Positions 16,706-27,743 of a stretch of 57,190 nucleotides of DNA are shown piece after piece (within the stretch, counting starts at the first letter, position 1; every line of letters begins with the position of its first letter). Where the stretch lies: the NCBI GenBank assembly GCA_002376965.1, contig DFOV01000008.1, forward strand, positions 1-57,190, written 5' to 3'. The stretch comes from Gammaproteobacteria bacterium UBA3532. GTDB lineage: Bacteria; Pseudomonadota; Gammaproteobacteria; Enterobacterales; UBA3532. A program made the position numbers and the translations under genes. The notes under the pieces are model-generated. The model ran no database searches and was not told where the DNA came from. It saw only the letters and a list, made by a program, of their open reading frames with translations.

Positions 16706-17748
16706 CCGAACCAGCCACCACCGCCGCCAATAAAAAGCTCCCGGCTGGTGCGAAGAAACTCTTTGGGAACTAAGTGGTTAGGCACGGCCAAGCCGATGAT
16801 CAGGTCTTTCTTTTCGGTGAATAGGTCCATTATCTTAGGCGATTTTAGTCGCTGGTTATTTTTCTCCGACAAGAGCGCAATTCTGGCGTGATGCTTACTA
16901 ACTCCGTTATGTTCGAGAATAACCGCGGTTCCTCCTGAGTTGAGCATAACAAACGTACCAGGCGGGTAGATCCCTACAGCACGAGTGAAGTTGGCTATAT
17001 GTTCTGCGTCAAAATGGGTGTCTTGGTGTTTTTGCAGCTCGGCTAATGCTTCTGTCGGTAATATGGCTTCTATTTTTGCCAGCGGGTTCACAAACAATTC
17101 ATAGGCTTCGATTAGCGCCGCAAGTTGTGATAGATAGGGCACGCTTTCGCCGGATTTTTTGTTTGGGTATCCTGAGCCGTCTATCCGTTCACAATAGTTT
17201 TCCATCGTTTCAAAAATAGGCTTTGGGACGCCCTTGAGTTTGTATAGGGTTCGAATGGATAGCTCAAGATGCAAACAAGAATTGGGCGTCACTTTGCATG
17301 GACCCAAACGCTGCAGCTGTGCCTCATTCAATTGTCCTTTGCCTAACCCAGTTAAAAGCAAAGTTTGAGACAGTGTTTTTGCTTGCTCTGTTGATAAGCC
17401 GAAAGCATAGGCTGAGATGTATCCCCAAACAGCTAAGCGGATAGCATGGGCCGTAACGGGGGGCATATCGGATAGAACCTGGCTTAGCGCCAGTGTTGCC
17501 GATGGATTTTTGCCGCAAGCCAGATGTACCGTGTCTAGTGGTGCGAGTAATTCTTTTGCCTGAGGCACTTGGTTTGTCCGCAACGCAGGCTCTAATGCTT
17601 TGTAATTGGTGTCAATTTCCTTAAAGGCACCATGCAAAGCGGCCAGTTCTTGACGGCTTAGTTTTTCATTACTGGGACGTGGGCTATGTTCACCCGAACT
17701 CGCGCTTGACGGAGCACTCTCTTTACTGCGCTTGAATAGTGTCGACAT
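16690..17748 (-). CDS. Degenerate HD-GYP domain protein
   Basis: The 352-residue cytoplasmic protein begins with a Ser/Pro-rich low-complexity stretch (residues 1-30). It then shows an HD-GYP fold in which the C-terminal motif survives (YCERIDGSGYP, followed by QLAALIEAYELFVNP) while the metal-binding HD is gone: the position expected to read HDIGK is LLLTGLGKGQL. The HH of HHE is YC. It is therefore unlikely to hydrolyse c-di-GMP and may instead bind a nucleotide or partner protein. The C-terminal ~110 residues, including PPGTFVMLNSGGTAVILEHN, resemble the region after the HD-GYP in related proteins. A glycine run (IGGGGGWFG) is near the end. Confidence 0.75.
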   Translation of the reverse strand: MSTLFKRSKESAPSSASSGEHSPRPSNEKLSRQELAALHGAFKEIDTNYKALEPALRTNQVPQAKELLAPLDTVHLACGKNPSATLALSQVLSDMPPVTAHAIRLAVWGYISAYAFGLSTEQAKTLSQTLLLTGLGKGQLNEAQLQRLGPCKVTPNSCLHLELSIRTLYKLKGVPKPIFETMENYCERIDGSGYPNKKSGESVPYLSQLAALIEAYELFVNPLAKIEAILPTEALAELQKHQDTHFDAEHIANFTRAVGIYPPGTFVMLNSGGTAVILEHNGVSKHHARIALLSEKNNQRLKSPKIMDLFTEKKDLIIGLAVPNHLVPKEFLRTSRELFIGGGGGWFGKSIW

Positions 17749-17973
17749 CTTGCTTCTCTAACTGAATGTAGTTCATACCATTTTCAAGTATAGTAGCTTG
17801 ACAATGGGGTACGAGGAAAATTTACAAAATTTTATTTTGGTTTGACCAATGCCAACGTTACTGCTAGCCATTAGTCTTTGCATGAAAGGGGGGGGTACAG
17901 TATCATTCGGGATGATTTTTATGACTCTGATTTGAACTTGCTTCGTAATCTCTTGATTGGGTGAAATTTCCTC

Positions 17974-20900
17974 ATGCTTACTTTAACTGGTGCGCCAGCA
18001 CTTTCTGAATTCCGTCGCCAAAAACTTCTAACGCAACTTCAAAAAGCCTGTTCAAAGGTTAACGATTTAAGTACTAGATTTCTCCACTTTTGCCACTTGC
18101 ATGAAGCGCTTAACGATGATGAATTGAATGTACTTAGCGCATTGCTAACCTATGGGCCGCGTATCAGTTCTCATCCTGTTGATGGCGTCGATTTGATTGT
18201 AGCCCCCCGCCCTGGAACGATTTCTCCTTGGTCGACAAAAGCGACGGATATTGCCCACAACTGTGGACTAAAATCGGTCGCCCGCTTGGAGCGTGGTACT
18301 CAGTATACCTTGGTATTAGATGAGGCTTTGTCCGATGAGGAGATCGAAGCAGTAGAAAGCTGTTTATTTGATCGCATGACAGAGGTTGTATTCGAGACCT
18401 TGGATGAGGTTGAAAAGTTATTCGCTCACACTCAACCCGGAGAGCTTAAAAGCGTTGATATTATTGGTGGAGGCAAAGCTGCTCTTACTCGTGCAAACCA
18501 AGACTGGGGTTTGGCGCTGGCTGAAGATGAAGTCGATTATTTAGTCGATAGCTTTAACGGATTGGGGCGTAACCCTACGGATGTTGAGCTAATGATGTTT
18601 GCCCAAGCGAATTCAGAGCATTGCCGACATAAGATATTTAATGCGTCATGGACTATCGATAGCGAAGAGAAGCCGCGTTCGCTATTTAAGATGATCAAAA
18701 ACACCTATGAGCTCCATCCTGCCGACGTTCTATCAGCCTACAAAGATAATGCTTCCGTTATGGTTGGCTCAACGGCCGGGCGATTTTTTCCTCAGCCCGC
18801 TTCGAATGAATATGCTTATCACCCAGAGCCTATTCATATCCTGATGAAAGTAGAAACCCACAATCATCCCACCGCCATTTCACCTTATGCAGGCGCCGCG
18901 ACGGGTTCTGGTGGTGAAATTCGTGATGAAGGGGCGACAGGCCAAGGCTCTAAACCCAAAGCAGGAATGACAGGGTTTACGGTATCTAACCTTAAAATCC
19001 CTCAATTTATTCAGCCGTGGGAAGTTGATTATGGCAAGCCAGAACGCATTGTTTCGGCATTAGACATTATGCTTGAAGGCCCTATTGGTGGCGCGAGCTT
19101 TAATAACGAGTTTGGACGACCGGCTATCTGCGGCTATTTCCGTACCTATGAGCAGGCGATCACCTTTGGTGATGAGGTTGAGATACGTGGCTATCATAAG
19201 CCGATCATGATAGCTGGTGGTTTAGGTAATATTCGAGAGCAGCATGTGGAAAAGGGTCAGATACAGGCTGGTGACCATATTATTGTCTTAGGTGGCCCTG
19301 CAATGTTGATAGGTCTTGGTGGTGGTGCGGCCTCTTCGATGGATAGCGGCGCCAGCTCAGCCGATTTGGACTTCGCTTCGGTTCAGCGGGATAACCCGGA
19401 GATGGAGCGTCGCTGTCAGGAAGTGATTGACCGCTGTTGGGCTTTGGGGGATAAAAACCCCATTGTTTCGATACATGATGTTGGCGCTGGTGGGCTTTCG
19501 AATGCGCTGCCTGAATTGGTTCACGATGCCGAGCGCGGCGGTCGATTTGAACTGCGCAGAGTGCCCAATGATGAACCGGGTATGGCTCCGGTTGGTATAT
19601 GGTGCAACGAAGCGCAAGAGCGTTATGTGTTGGCGGTTAGACCTGATGACTTGGCTGATTTTGAAGCCATCGCCAAACGCGAGCGTTGCCCTTTCGCAGT
19701 GTTAGGTGAGGCTTCCCAAGAAGAGCATTTGGCCTTGAGTGATGCCCACTTCGACAATTCACCTATTGATTTACCCATGTCGGTCTTGTTTGGCAAGCCA
19801 CCTAAAATGCACCGAGACGTGACAAGCGTTGCTCGACCGAATCAACCGCTTTCAGTATCTATTGCGCTAGGTGAAGCAATAGAGCGAGTACTTAGCCTAC
19901 CAACGGTGGCTGATAAGTCATTTTTGATCACTATCGGTGATCGCTCGGTAACAGGTATGGTAGCGCGCGATCAAATGGTAGGTCCCTGGCAGGTACCGGT
20001 TGCCGATTGTGCGGTTACTACCTCGGCATTGGACACCTATAGTGGCGAAGCGATGTCGATGGGAGAGCGCACGCCGCTGGCATCGCTCGATTTTGCCGCA
20101 GCAGCTAAAATGGCTGTTGGTGAGGCGATTACTAACATCGCCGCGGCTCCAATCAAACAGCTTGACCAAATTAAGCTATCAGCAAACTGGATGGCGGCAG
20201 CCGGGCATCCTGGTGAAGATGCTGGTTTGTATGAAGCTGTTGAAGCTGTGGGTATGGATCTTTGTCCGAAACTAGGACTAACTATTCCCGTCGGAAAGGA
20301 CTCAATGTCTATGCGCACTAAATGGCGTGAGCAGGAAACTGATAAAGTTGTAGTCGCTCCGGTTTCCCTGGTAATTTCAGCATTTGCTGCTGTCACGGAT
20401 GTGCGTCGAACGTTAACTCCTCAGCTTAAAAAGGAGCCTGGTGAGCTTTGGTTGATTGATTTAGGTTTTGCTAGAAACCGAATGGGTGGCTCTGCACTGG
20501 CGCAGGTGTGCAATCAACTTGGTAATGAGGCACCAACGGTGGATGATGCTGATTCACTGAAGGCGTTCTTCGAGGCCATTCAACGCTTAAATAGCGAGGG
20601 TTGTATCAGGGCCTATCATGATAGAAGTGATGGTGGATTGATTACTACGTTGGTTGAAATGGCCTTTGCTGGTGGATGTGGTATAGATATCGACTTGTCT
20701 GGCTTAGACGGGGAGAGCGATGCCATCCTCTTCAACGAAGAGCTTGGCGCGGTTATTCAGGTTCCTGCTGCTAAGGCAGCAGCAGCACAGCAAATTATAG
20801 ATGAAGCAAGCTTGGCACCGTGCACATATAAAGTAGGCCATATCAATTCTCATTCGACGATTTCTATTGTTAGAGAAGGCGAAACTCTTTATAGCAACAC

Positions 20901-21858
20901 CTGCCAAAAGTTGCGCGAGTTATGGTCCGCAACCAGTTATCATATGCAATCGCTCAGAGACAATCCTGAATGCGCTCGGCAGGAGTTCAACGCGAAGTTG
21001 GATTCTCAAGATCCCGGCATGACCCCGCGCGTCGACTTTAATATGAATGAAGATGTCGCAGCACCTTATATTGCAACCGGAGTTCGTCCGCAGATGGCTG
21101 TACTGCGTGAGCAAGGTGTTAACGGACAGATTGAAATGGCGGCAGCATTTGATCGAGCAGGATTTAGCGCCATTGATGTCCACATGAGTGACATTCTTGC
21201 CGGTAAGGTATCCTTGGATGATTTTAAAGGTTTGGTAGCTTGTGGTGGCTTTTCTTACGGGGATGTTTTGGGCGCTGGTGAAGGTTGGGCCAAGTCGATC
21301 TTGTTTAACTCACAGGCTCGGGAAGGCTTTTCACGCTTTTTTGAACGTCAGGATACCTTTGCTCTTGGCGTATGTAATGGCTGCCAGATGTTATCCAATC
21401 TCAACGCCTTGATTCCGGGTGCCGATCATTGGCCGCGTTTTGTTCGTAATGTTTCCGAGCAGTTTGAAGCGCGTTTTTCATTAGTAGCGATTGAAGAGAG
21501 CCCGTCCATTATGCTGCAAGGCATGGCAGGTTCGCATTTACCTATTGCAGTGGCGCACGGTGAAGGGCGCGCAGAATTTAAGAGCGATGCCCATATAGCT
21601 GCCGTTGTTGAGCGCTCGGCTGTGGCATTGCGTTATGTAAATAACAGCGGTGTTGTAACTGAGCAATACCCAGCCAACCCCAACGGTTCACCTGAGGGTA
21701 TTACTGGATTATGTAATGATGATGGTCGAGTTACCATTATGATGCCGCATCCTGAGCGGGTTTATCGGACAGTTCAGCACTCATGGCATCCTGAAGGTTG
21801 GGGCGAAGATGCTCCTTGGATGCGTATGTTCCGCAATGCGCGTAAGTGGGTAGGATAA
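17974..21858 (+). CDS. purL: Phosphoribosylformylglycinamidine synthase (large single-chain form)
   Basis: Fourth step of purine synthesis: FGAR, glutamine and ATP give FGAM. The 1294 residues match the long proteobacterial PurL. In order there is an N-terminal PurS-like domain, a linker ([18 protein letters not shown]), two PurM-like halves ([50 protein letters not shown]) and a C-terminal class I glutamine amidotransferase with nucleophile Cys in [10 protein letters not shown] (about residue 1134) and MMPHPERV near 1259. gshA follows after 6 bp. The leader contains eight consecutive G (17888-17895). Confidence 0.97.
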   Translation: MLTLTGAPALSEFRRQKLLTQLQKACSKVNDLSTRFLHFCHLHEALNDDELNVLSALLTYGPRISSHPVDGVDLIVAPRPGTISPWSTKATDIAHNCGLKSVARLERGTQYTLVLDEALSDEEIEAVESCLFDRMTEVVFETLDEVEKLFAHTQPGELKSVDIIGGGKAALTRANQDWGLALAEDEVDYLVDSFNGLGRNPTDVELMMFAQANSEHCRHKIFNASWTIDSEEKPRSLFKMIKNTYELHPADVLSAYKDNASVMVGSTAGRFFPQPASNEYAYHPEPIHILMKVETHNHPTAISPYAGAATGSGGEIRDEGATGQGSKPKAGMTGFTVSNLKIPQFIQPWEVDYGKPERIVSALDIMLEGPIGGASFNNEFGRPAICGYFRTYEQAITFGDEVEIRGYHKPIMIAGGLGNIREQHVEKGQIQAGDHIIVLGGPAMLIGLGGGAASSMDSGASSADLDFASVQRDNPEMERRCQEVIDRCWALGDKNPIVSIHDVGAGGLSNALPELVHDAERGGRFELRRVPNDEPGMAPVGIWCNEAQERYVLAVRPDDLADFEAIAKRERCPFAVLGEASQEEHLALSDAHFDNSPIDLPMSVLFGKPPKMHRDVTSVARPNQPLSVSIALGEAIERVLSLPTVADKSFLITIGDRSVTGMVARDQMVGPWQVPVADCAVTTSALDTYSGEAMSMGERTPLASLDFAAAAKMAVGEAITNIAAAPIKQLDQIKLSANWMAAAGHPGEDAGLYEAVEAVGMDLCPKLGLTIPVGKDSMSMRTKWREQETDKVVVAPVSLVISAFAAVTDVRRTLTPQLKKEPGELWLIDLGFARNRMGGSALAQVCNQLGNEAPTVDDADSLKAFFEAIQRLNSEGCIRAYHDRSDGGLITTLVEMAFAGGCGIDIDLSGLDGESDAILFNEELGAVIQVPAAKAAAAQQIIDEASLAPCTYKVGHINSHSTISIVREGETLYSNTCQKLRELWSATSYHMQSLRDNPECARQEFNAKLDSQDPGMTPRVDFNMNEDVAAPYIATGVRPQMAVLREQGVNGQIEMAAAFDRAGFSAIDVHMSDILAGKVSLDDFKGLVACGGFSYGDVLGAGEGWAKSILFNSQAREGFSRFFERQDTFALGVCNGCQMLSNLNALIPGADHWPRFVRNVSEQFEARFSLVAIEESPSIMLQGMAGSHLPIAVAHGEGRAEFKSDAHIAAVVERSAVALRYVNNSGVVTEQYPANPNGSPEGITGLCNDDGRVTIMMPHPERVYRTVQHSWHPEGWGEDAPWMRMFRNARKWVG

Positions 21859-21864
21859 TAAACT

Positions 21865-23475
21865 ATGGAAACAATCCTCTCGGCTGCTAAGGTGGCTGTA
21901 CCTCGAATATCCGCTGCAGTGATGCAGAGCCTTGCATCGGAACCGGTGGACTTATCGCGCTTGGTGATGCGAGGCATTGAAAAGGAAGGGCTTAGAGTGA
22001 GTCGAGATGGCTATATAGCACAAACGCCTCATCCTAAAGCGCTCGGTTCAGCGTTAACTCACCCCAGGATCACCACTGATTATTCTGAAGCCCTGCTGGA
22101 GTTTATAACGCCAGCCAGTCACGATCTAAATCAGACCATGACAGCACTGCAGTCGCTACACCAGTTTACTTATCGTCATTTAAGTGACGAATTGATCTGG
22201 GCTACCAGCATGCCTTGTCAAATGACCGATGAAAACCAGATCCCGATTGCCGAGTATGGTTCATCGAATATTGGTAAGATGAAGTATGTTTATCGAGTCG
22301 GTTTGGGACACCGTTATGGTCGGACCATGCAAACCATTGCCGGTGTGCATTACAACTTTTCTTTGTCGGATGAGTTCTGGCAGCTGCTGTATAGGCAGTC
22401 TAGCGAACCGCTGGATTTTCAGACCTTTAAATCTGCACGCTACCTGGGGCTGATTCGAAACTTTCAACGAATGTCGTGGTTGATTGTTTATTTGTTTGGT
22501 GCTTCGCCAGCTATGTGTAAATGCTTCACCAAGGGCAAGCAGCTGCCATTCTTTGAAGAGTTTGATCAGGGAACCTTCTATGGCCCGCACTCAACGTCAC
22601 TGCGCATGAGTGATTTAGGCTATCAAAACAAAGCACAAGCCAATATTCGAGTACGCTACAACGATCTGGAAGAATACATCTCCGGCTTGCGATCAGCTAT
22701 TGGCGAAACCGATGAAGAGTTTGCTAAGCTTGGGGTGAAGGTTGACGGGGAATACCGCCAGCTGAATGCCAATGTATTGCAGATCGAGAATGAATATTAC
22801 AGCCCGATCCGCCCAAAACGGGTTGGACGTTCAGGAGAAAAGCCTACCGATGCTTTAGCGCGAGGGGGCATCGAGTACATAGAAGTACGGGCGCTGGATA
22901 TCGATCCCTTTGAGCCTCTTGGTATTGCCAAGTCCAGCTGTCATTTTCTCGATGTGTTTTTGATCTATTGTGCATTGATTGAAAGCCCACCTATGCACAG
23001 TCAGGAGCTCGAACAGGAGAAGCTCAATCTTGCCAATGTTGTTAAAAATGGCCGCGATCCTAGCTGTACTCTGCAGATAGATGGTTACAAGGTTTTGATG
23101 CGAGACTATGCTGAGCCAATATTCGAGCAGCTAAACCAGGTTGCTGAATGGCTATCTAGTGGAAACGCTCTTTCTACTGGTGACAACAATGCTTGCGTTG
23201 ATGCTGTTTCATTGCAACGTGCCAAGTTAGCAGATCCAATGTTGACGCCGTCGGGCAGAATGCTCCAGATCATGCTGCAGAATAACCAGAACTATTTTGC
23301 TTTTGCGATGGCTCAAAGCGAAGCTGCCAAAGCCTACTTTTCAGACCAGCCTTTGTCTCCGCACGATATGGAGCTCTTGACTCGGGAGAGTCGGGATTCA
23401 CTGGAGCAACAACAGGCCATAGAAAAGCAAGAAAGCGTGTCGTTCGATGACTTTTTGGCGGATTATTTTGGCTAG
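21865..23475 (+). CDS. gshA: Glutamate-cysteine ligase
   Basis: Joins glutamate and cysteine in the rate-limiting step of glutathione synthesis. The 536 residues fit the proteobacterial GshA class (518 in E. coli). Recognised motifs are GIEKEGLRV, TTDYSEALLEFITPA, YGSSNIGKMKYVYRVGL and IEYIEVRALDIDP. The start at 21865 has AGGA about 9 nt upstream and follows purL by 6 bp. Its 3' end overlaps the next gene by up to 29 bp. Confidence 0.95.
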   Translation: METILSAAKVAVPRISAAVMQSLASEPVDLSRLVMRGIEKEGLRVSRDGYIAQTPHPKALGSALTHPRITTDYSEALLEFITPASHDLNQTMTALQSLHQFTYRHLSDELIWATSMPCQMTDENQIPIAEYGSSNIGKMKYVYRVGLGHRYGRTMQTIAGVHYNFSLSDEFWQLLYRQSSEPLDFQTFKSARYLGLIRNFQRMSWLIVYLFGASPAMCKCFTKGKQLPFFEEFDQGTFYGPHSTSLRMSDLGYQNKAQANIRVRYNDLEEYISGLRSAIGETDEEFAKLGVKVDGEYRQLNANVLQIENEYYSPIRPKRVGRSGEKPTDALARGGIEYIEVRALDIDPFEPLGIAKSSCHFLDVFLIYCALIESPPMHSQELEQEKLNLANVVKNGRDPSCTLQIDGYKVLMRDYAEPIFEQLNQVAEWLSSGNALSTGDNNACVDAVSLQRAKLADPMLTPSGRMLQIMLQNNQNYFAFAMAQSEAAKAYFSDQPLSPHDMELLTRESRDSLEQQQAIEKQESVSFDDFLADYFG

Positions 23476-24547
23476 AAGGGTTGTCATTGTTGGCGCAGGG
23501 ATTATGGGCTTGCTCACCGCGCGTTGGTTGGCAGCTGAAGGTGTTGAGGTGGTGTTGCTTGACAAGCAGCAAGCTGGAAAAGAGGCATCCTGGGCAGGAG
23601 GTGGCATTGTTTCTCCTCTTTACCCCTGGCGTTACCATCAGGCGGTCACTCAGCTGGTACAATGGTCTCAAGCTTATTATCCAGAACTTGCAGCACTGCT
23701 GAACGAAGAAACCGGTATCGATCCTGAGTATTGCCAAACTGGCTTGGTAATGTCTGGAGTTGATGATCTGGAGCTTCTCGAAGGCTGGTGTAAACAACAC
23801 CACAGACGCTACAGCAAGGTTGATGGCGCTCAAATTCGCGATATCATTCCTGGTTCAGGCGTTGAAAGCGGCTATTTTATGCCGGATATTGCCAACATTC
23901 GCAATCCGCGCTTGTTGCAGGCGCTTCTGGTCTATTGCCGTCAATCCGAACATATTACGCTTTTGGAAAACACTCAGCTGCTAGACGTCCAGCAACGACT
24001 TTGTGGCGGCGTTACTGCTAGAATCAATACCAGTCAACTGGAGTGTGACAACCTGGTGTTTTGTACCGGAGCCTGGACCCGTCAGGTGCTACAGCAGTGG
24101 TGGGATACACCGATAAATATCGAGCCTGTTAAAGGGCAGATGATCGTGCTGGATGGACGGCAGGTTGGTCTTTCAACGATGCTTTTGCACAAGGGACGCT
24201 ATTTGATCCCGAGAAAAGACGGAAAAATATTGGTTGGCTCGACGTTAGAACATAATGGCTTTGACAAGCAAACAACTAAACAGGCCAAAGAATCGTTACT
24301 TGACGATGCTATAGCTATGTTGCCTGCATTAGCGTCATGTGAGGTGCTGCATCATTGGGCGGGGTTACGTCCAGGCTCACATGAGGGCATTCCCTATATT
24401 TCCTCTTTGCCAGGTAAGCCTGATATTTTTGTCAACGCAGGTCACTACCGTAATGGACTCGTCCTTGCTCCCGCTGCGACCAAGCTGCTAACCAACCTGC
24501 TGCTTAAGCAGGCACCTATTGTCCCACAACAAGACTATTCGATCTGA
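23447..24547 (+). CDS. thiO: FAD-dependent glycine/D-amino-acid oxidase family protein (ThiO-like)
   Basis: A DAO-family flavoenzyme of 366 residues. VVIVGAGIMGLLTARWLA is the FAD Rossmann motif, EASWAGGGIVSPLYPWRY follows, PVKGQMIVL is mid-protein, and WAGLRPGSHEGIPYI is the conserved C-terminal motif. ThiO makes iminoglycine for the thiazole of thiamine, but other substrates are possible. Two starts fit: ATG at 23447, inside gshA, or TTG at 23468 with GGCGGA 6 nt upstream, just before the FAD motif. Its end overlaps the convergent pilR by 13 bp. The order pilS-pilR-oxidase also occurs in Pseudomonas aeruginosa. Confidence 0.82.
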   Translation: MTFWRIILARRVVIVGAGIMGLLTARWLAAEGVEVVLLDKQQAGKEASWAGGGIVSPLYPWRYHQAVTQLVQWSQAYYPELAALLNEETGIDPEYCQTGLVMSGVDDLELLEGWCKQHHRRYSKVDGAQIRDIIPGSGVESGYFMPDIANIRNPRLLQALLVYCRQSEHITLLENTQLLDVQQRLCGGVTARINTSQLECDNLVFCTGAWTRQVLQQWWDTPINIEPVKGQMIVLDGRQVGLSTMLLHKGRYLIPRKDGKILVGSTLEHNGFDKQTTKQAKESLLDDAIAMLPALASCEVLHHWAGLRPGSHEGIPYISSLPGKPDIFVNAGHYRNGLVLAPAATKLLTNLLLKQAPIVPQQDYSI

Positions 24548-25935
24548 TATTTTTGAATACGGTAGCGAAGGGCTCGTAAGGTCATTCCTAACTGCTTCGC
24601 GGCAGCTGTGCGGTTCCAACGATTTTCTTCTAATGCCGAGACGATCATGTTTTTTTCTACATCGTCGACATAGTTGTTGAAGGCATTGGCCGAATTCATT
24701 GGTGCTTTTTGGGCTACTGGAGTCGCGACAGCTGATGGTGTCGAGGGGCTTGATGCCGAATGCATTGCTGCATTACCCTGAACATCTGAAGGCAGGGCAA
24801 GATCTTGTACATCAATGGTGTTCCCTTCGCACAGGGTAATCGCTCGCTCTAATATATTCTCTAGTTCACGAATATTACCAGGAAAACTGTACCCTTGTAA
24901 CGCTTCTGTGGCGCGTTCTGATAACTGGGGCTGGGGGATGCTGTTTTGTTTAGCCAGCTTTATCAAAATCGCGTCGGTTAGTATCTTGATGTCATTTCCG
25001 CGATCACGCAGTGGTGGAACATTCAACTGAATGACATTGATGCGGTAATACAAGTCTTGTCGGAACTCGCCACGTTCAACCAGTGTTTCGAGGTTTTTAT
25101 GGGTTGCGCTTAGCAGGCGAACATTGACGGCGACTTCTTTCTGGCCACCCACCGGACGTACGGCCTTTTCTTGTATCGCGCGAAGCAGTTTTACTTGCAT
25201 ACTCATGGGTAGATCAGCGACTTCATCTAAAAATAACGTGCCTTCATGAGCTGCCTGGAACAAACCGGCTTTATCGCTAACAGCACCAGTAAAAGCGCCT
25301 TTTTTGTGGCCAAAGAACTCGCTTTCCATTAACTCTGACGGTATTGCTCCGCAGTTTACAGGGATAAACGGGCCCTTGTGCCGCGGTCCTTGTTGATGGA
25401 TCAGTCGTGCCACTAACTCTTTACCACTACCTGACTCACCACTGATATAAACCGGAGCCTGGCTGGTTGCCAGCTTATTTACCCGCTCCCTAAGTTGGGC
25501 AATTTGCGGTGATTCACCGAGTAACAAGTCGGCTTTTTTGCCTTGCTGCTTTTCGGGTGTCGATTCACTCACTTTTAACGCCGAGCGTATAAGGTGGCGT
25601 AGTTTTTCCAGATCGATCGGTTTGGATACAAAATCAAAAGCCCCGGCCTTTAATGCCTGAACCGCCGTTTCCATATTGCCATGAGCAGTGATTACCGCTA
25701 CAGGCAAATTGTCGATATGCTGCTGGATAAATGATACCAGCTCAATCCCATCGCCATCGGGCAAGCGCAAGTCTGTCAGGCAAATATCAAACTTGTCCTG
25801 GCGCAGAATATTTTTTGCTTCTTCGATAGAGAGCGCCCCACGTGCCAAAATACCCATTCGGCCCAAAGTGATAGAAAGTAGTTCGACAATATCGGGTTCG
25901 TCGTCAATGATTAACGCTTTTGTTTCATTCATCAT
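24535..25935 (-). CDS. pilR: NtrC-type response regulator PilR
   Basis: Sigma54-dependent activator, 466 residues. The receiver domain has ALIIDDEPD and phosphoacceptor Asp in CLTDLRLPDGDG. The AAA+ domain has GESGSGKELVA (Walker A), GAFTGA (sigma54 contact) and FLDEVADLP (Walker B). A Fis-type helix-turn-helix (NRTAAAKQLGMTLRALRYRI) ends the protein. A Ser/Ala/Pro-rich linker of ~30 residues precedes it. Upstream pilS overlaps by 11 bp. PilR normally drives pilA transcription in response to PilS; no pilin gene is in the window, so the assignment rests on the domains, the PilS partner and the conserved position beside a ThiO-like gene. Confidence 0.88.
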   Translation of the reverse strand: MMNETKALIIDDEPDIVELLSITLGRMGILARGALSIEEAKNILRQDKFDICLTDLRLPDGDGIELVSFIQQHIDNLPVAVITAHGNMETAVQALKAGAFDFVSKPIDLEKLRHLIRSALKVSESTPEKQQGKKADLLLGESPQIAQLRERVNKLATSQAPVYISGESGSGKELVARLIHQQGPRHKGPFIPVNCGAIPSELMESEFFGHKKGAFTGAVSDKAGLFQAAHEGTLFLDEVADLPMSMQVKLLRAIQEKAVRPVGGQKEVAVNVRLLSATHKNLETLVERGEFRQDLYYRINVIQLNVPPLRDRGNDIKILTDAILIKLAKQNSIPQPQLSERATEALQGYSFPGNIRELENILERAITLCEGNTIDVQDLALPSDVQGNAAMHSASSPSTPSAVATPVAQKAPMNSANAFNNYVDDVEKNMIVSALEENRWNRTAAAKQLGMTLRALRYRIQKYQIE

Positions 25936-27568
25936 TTATTGGCTTTTGTGGTTGAATGCTGGTTGTAAAGGTGATGGTAAAGCAGGTTCCGCCACGAGGC
26001 ACCGGCTTATATGCGAGCAGCGCCTGATTAGCTTCGCACAATTCTTTCGAAATATAAAGGCCAAGCCCGGTTCCCGCGCTGTGAGTGGTGAAAAATGGTT
26101 CGAATATCTTGTCGGCCATATCTGGTGGCAGGCCTTCTCCCTGATCGATAAAGTCGACATTCGCCAGGTTATCTTCGTCCACGTAACAACTGACTGCAAG
26201 GGTTCGAGCCCCGGTATTGGCCTCGCTATAGCGAAGTCCATTATCGATGATATTGTGGATAACCTGAGACACCTGGTTGCTGTCAATTTCGATCCAGCGC
26301 TGTTCTTTTAGTGGCTTAAAATCGATGCGGTTATCCAGTTCCATATGGCTATTTTGATAGTCACGTATACAGGAGACCAGTAGCTGGTTTAGTTCAACGT
26401 GTTCACTCATTCGTTTCGCTTTTTGTGAAAGCTGCATCACATTTTCGATGATGCCATTCATGCGTTGGCAATGTCGGTCAATAATGGAAACTAAATGTTT
26501 ATCGGCCTTTACCATTGTGTCAGACTCGCCAAGTAACTGTGAAGCATGGCTTATTGCGCCGAGTGGATTGCGAATTTCATGGGCAATACTCGCTGTGAGC
26601 CTGCCAAGTGAGGCCAGTTTGAGTTGCTGGGCCTGATGGGCTATCGAGCTCACATCCTCTAAGATAATTAGCACCAGAGGGTTTTCTTCGCCATAGCTGG
26701 AAAAGTGAGGACGGATGTCTTTGCCAGTAAGAAAGTTACGAATGACTTCTGAGTGAAAGTTTGCCGACATTCGCCAATGCGCCAACTGTTCGGTCAGGCT
26801 TTGCGACACTTCGTTTAATGAGCGGCCATCCAAATCGTCACGATTAAGTAGATCCAGGGCGGCTTGATTGGCGGTGGTGATTCTGTTTTGTGGATTGACA
26901 ACCAATACGCCGGCATTCATGTATTGCACAATATGATCGTTGAGCTTGGCTAAGTGTAATGCTTCCGCTCGCTGTGACTCCGCCATGCTTTCACTGAGTG
27001 TCAGGCGTCGTGACACCAGGAGGCCTAGCAGCGCTGTGGCAAAATAGGTGGCTCCCAGTCCGCCAGCATTGGCAAAAGCGGTATCTTGGCGGAAAACGAT
27101 CGTCTGATATCCATGTTCAAAAAGAACCGAAATAGTTGCTAACGCGGCAAAAAACAAAATACTGGTTGGATGGCGTAACAGAGTAGCGGCACTGATATTT
27201 ACCACTAATAGTGTTCCAAGCCCTGAGACCACCCCGCCTGCTGCATGCATCAACAGCGTTATAAAAAGTATGTCGATCCCAATCAGCATAAAAACCAGCT
27301 TATTGAAGGATGGCCATTGTAATAATGTGATACCTAGCAGCAGGATGTTGGCAATCAGATAGGCATAAGATAAGTGATAAAAGAGCTTGGCGTGGAATAG
27401 TGGCTGACGACTGAAAATTTCAACCGCTGCTTCCGAGAATGCGATGGCAGCAAAGACCAACGCCAAAAACACGCGGTAACCCGCAAAGGTGTAAAGCGGT
27501 CGCCAAGGATTAAGCGAGCCAAGAACTTTGTCTCTAATGTCAGGTATTGGTGTCAAAACATGAGCCAA
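25925..27568 (-). CDS. pilS: Six-helix sensor histidine kinase PilS
   Basis: Inner-membrane sensor kinase of 547 residues. About six hydrophobic helices occupy residues 25-200, with almost no periplasmic domain, as in PilS, which senses within the membrane. A PAS-like segment (ALHLAKLNDHIVQYMNAGVLVV) precedes HisKA, with phospho-His in SIAHEIRNPLGAISHASQLL. The ATPase domain has the N-box HNIIDNGLRYS, DFIDQGEGLP and GTGLGLYISKELCE. It overlaps pilR by 11 bp. Divergent from waaA with a 175-bp shared control region. Confidence 0.88.
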   Translation of the reverse strand: MAHVLTPIPDIRDKVLGSLNPWRPLYTFAGYRVFLALVFAAIAFSEAAVEIFSRQPLFHAKLFYHLSYAYLIANILLLGITLLQWPSFNKLVFMLIGIDILFITLLMHAAGGVVSGLGTLLVVNISAATLLRHPTSILFFAALATISVLFEHGYQTIVFRQDTAFANAGGLGATYFATALLGLLVSRRLTLSESMAESQRAEALHLAKLNDHIVQYMNAGVLVVNPQNRITTANQAALDLLNRDDLDGRSLNEVSQSLTEQLAHWRMSANFHSEVIRNFLTGKDIRPHFSSYGEENPLVLIILEDVSSIAHQAQQLKLASLGRLTASIAHEIRNPLGAISHASQLLGESDTMVKADKHLVSIIDRHCQRMNGIIENVMQLSQKAKRMSEHVELNQLLVSCIRDYQNSHMELDNRIDFKPLKEQRWIEIDSNQVSQVIHNIIDNGLRYSEANTGARTLAVSCYVDEDNLANVDFIDQGEGLPPDMADKIFEPFFTTHSAGTGLGLYISKELCEANQALLAYKPVPRGGTCFTITFTTSIQPQKPINDE

Positions 27569-27743
27569 GTGGTTGAGAAGTGGAATTTTCGTCTAATTTT
27601 ATACCAAAACGGTCAGCCTTTCTTGTTTTCTGTTAAATGTTAAAAAATGGTATTGCGGAGTTAAGGCGGTATAGAGTGAAGAAACTGTATGGGTTTCATG
27701 TTATTCTCGCGTTTCATTGTGATCAATGAGGATTAACCCTTAA

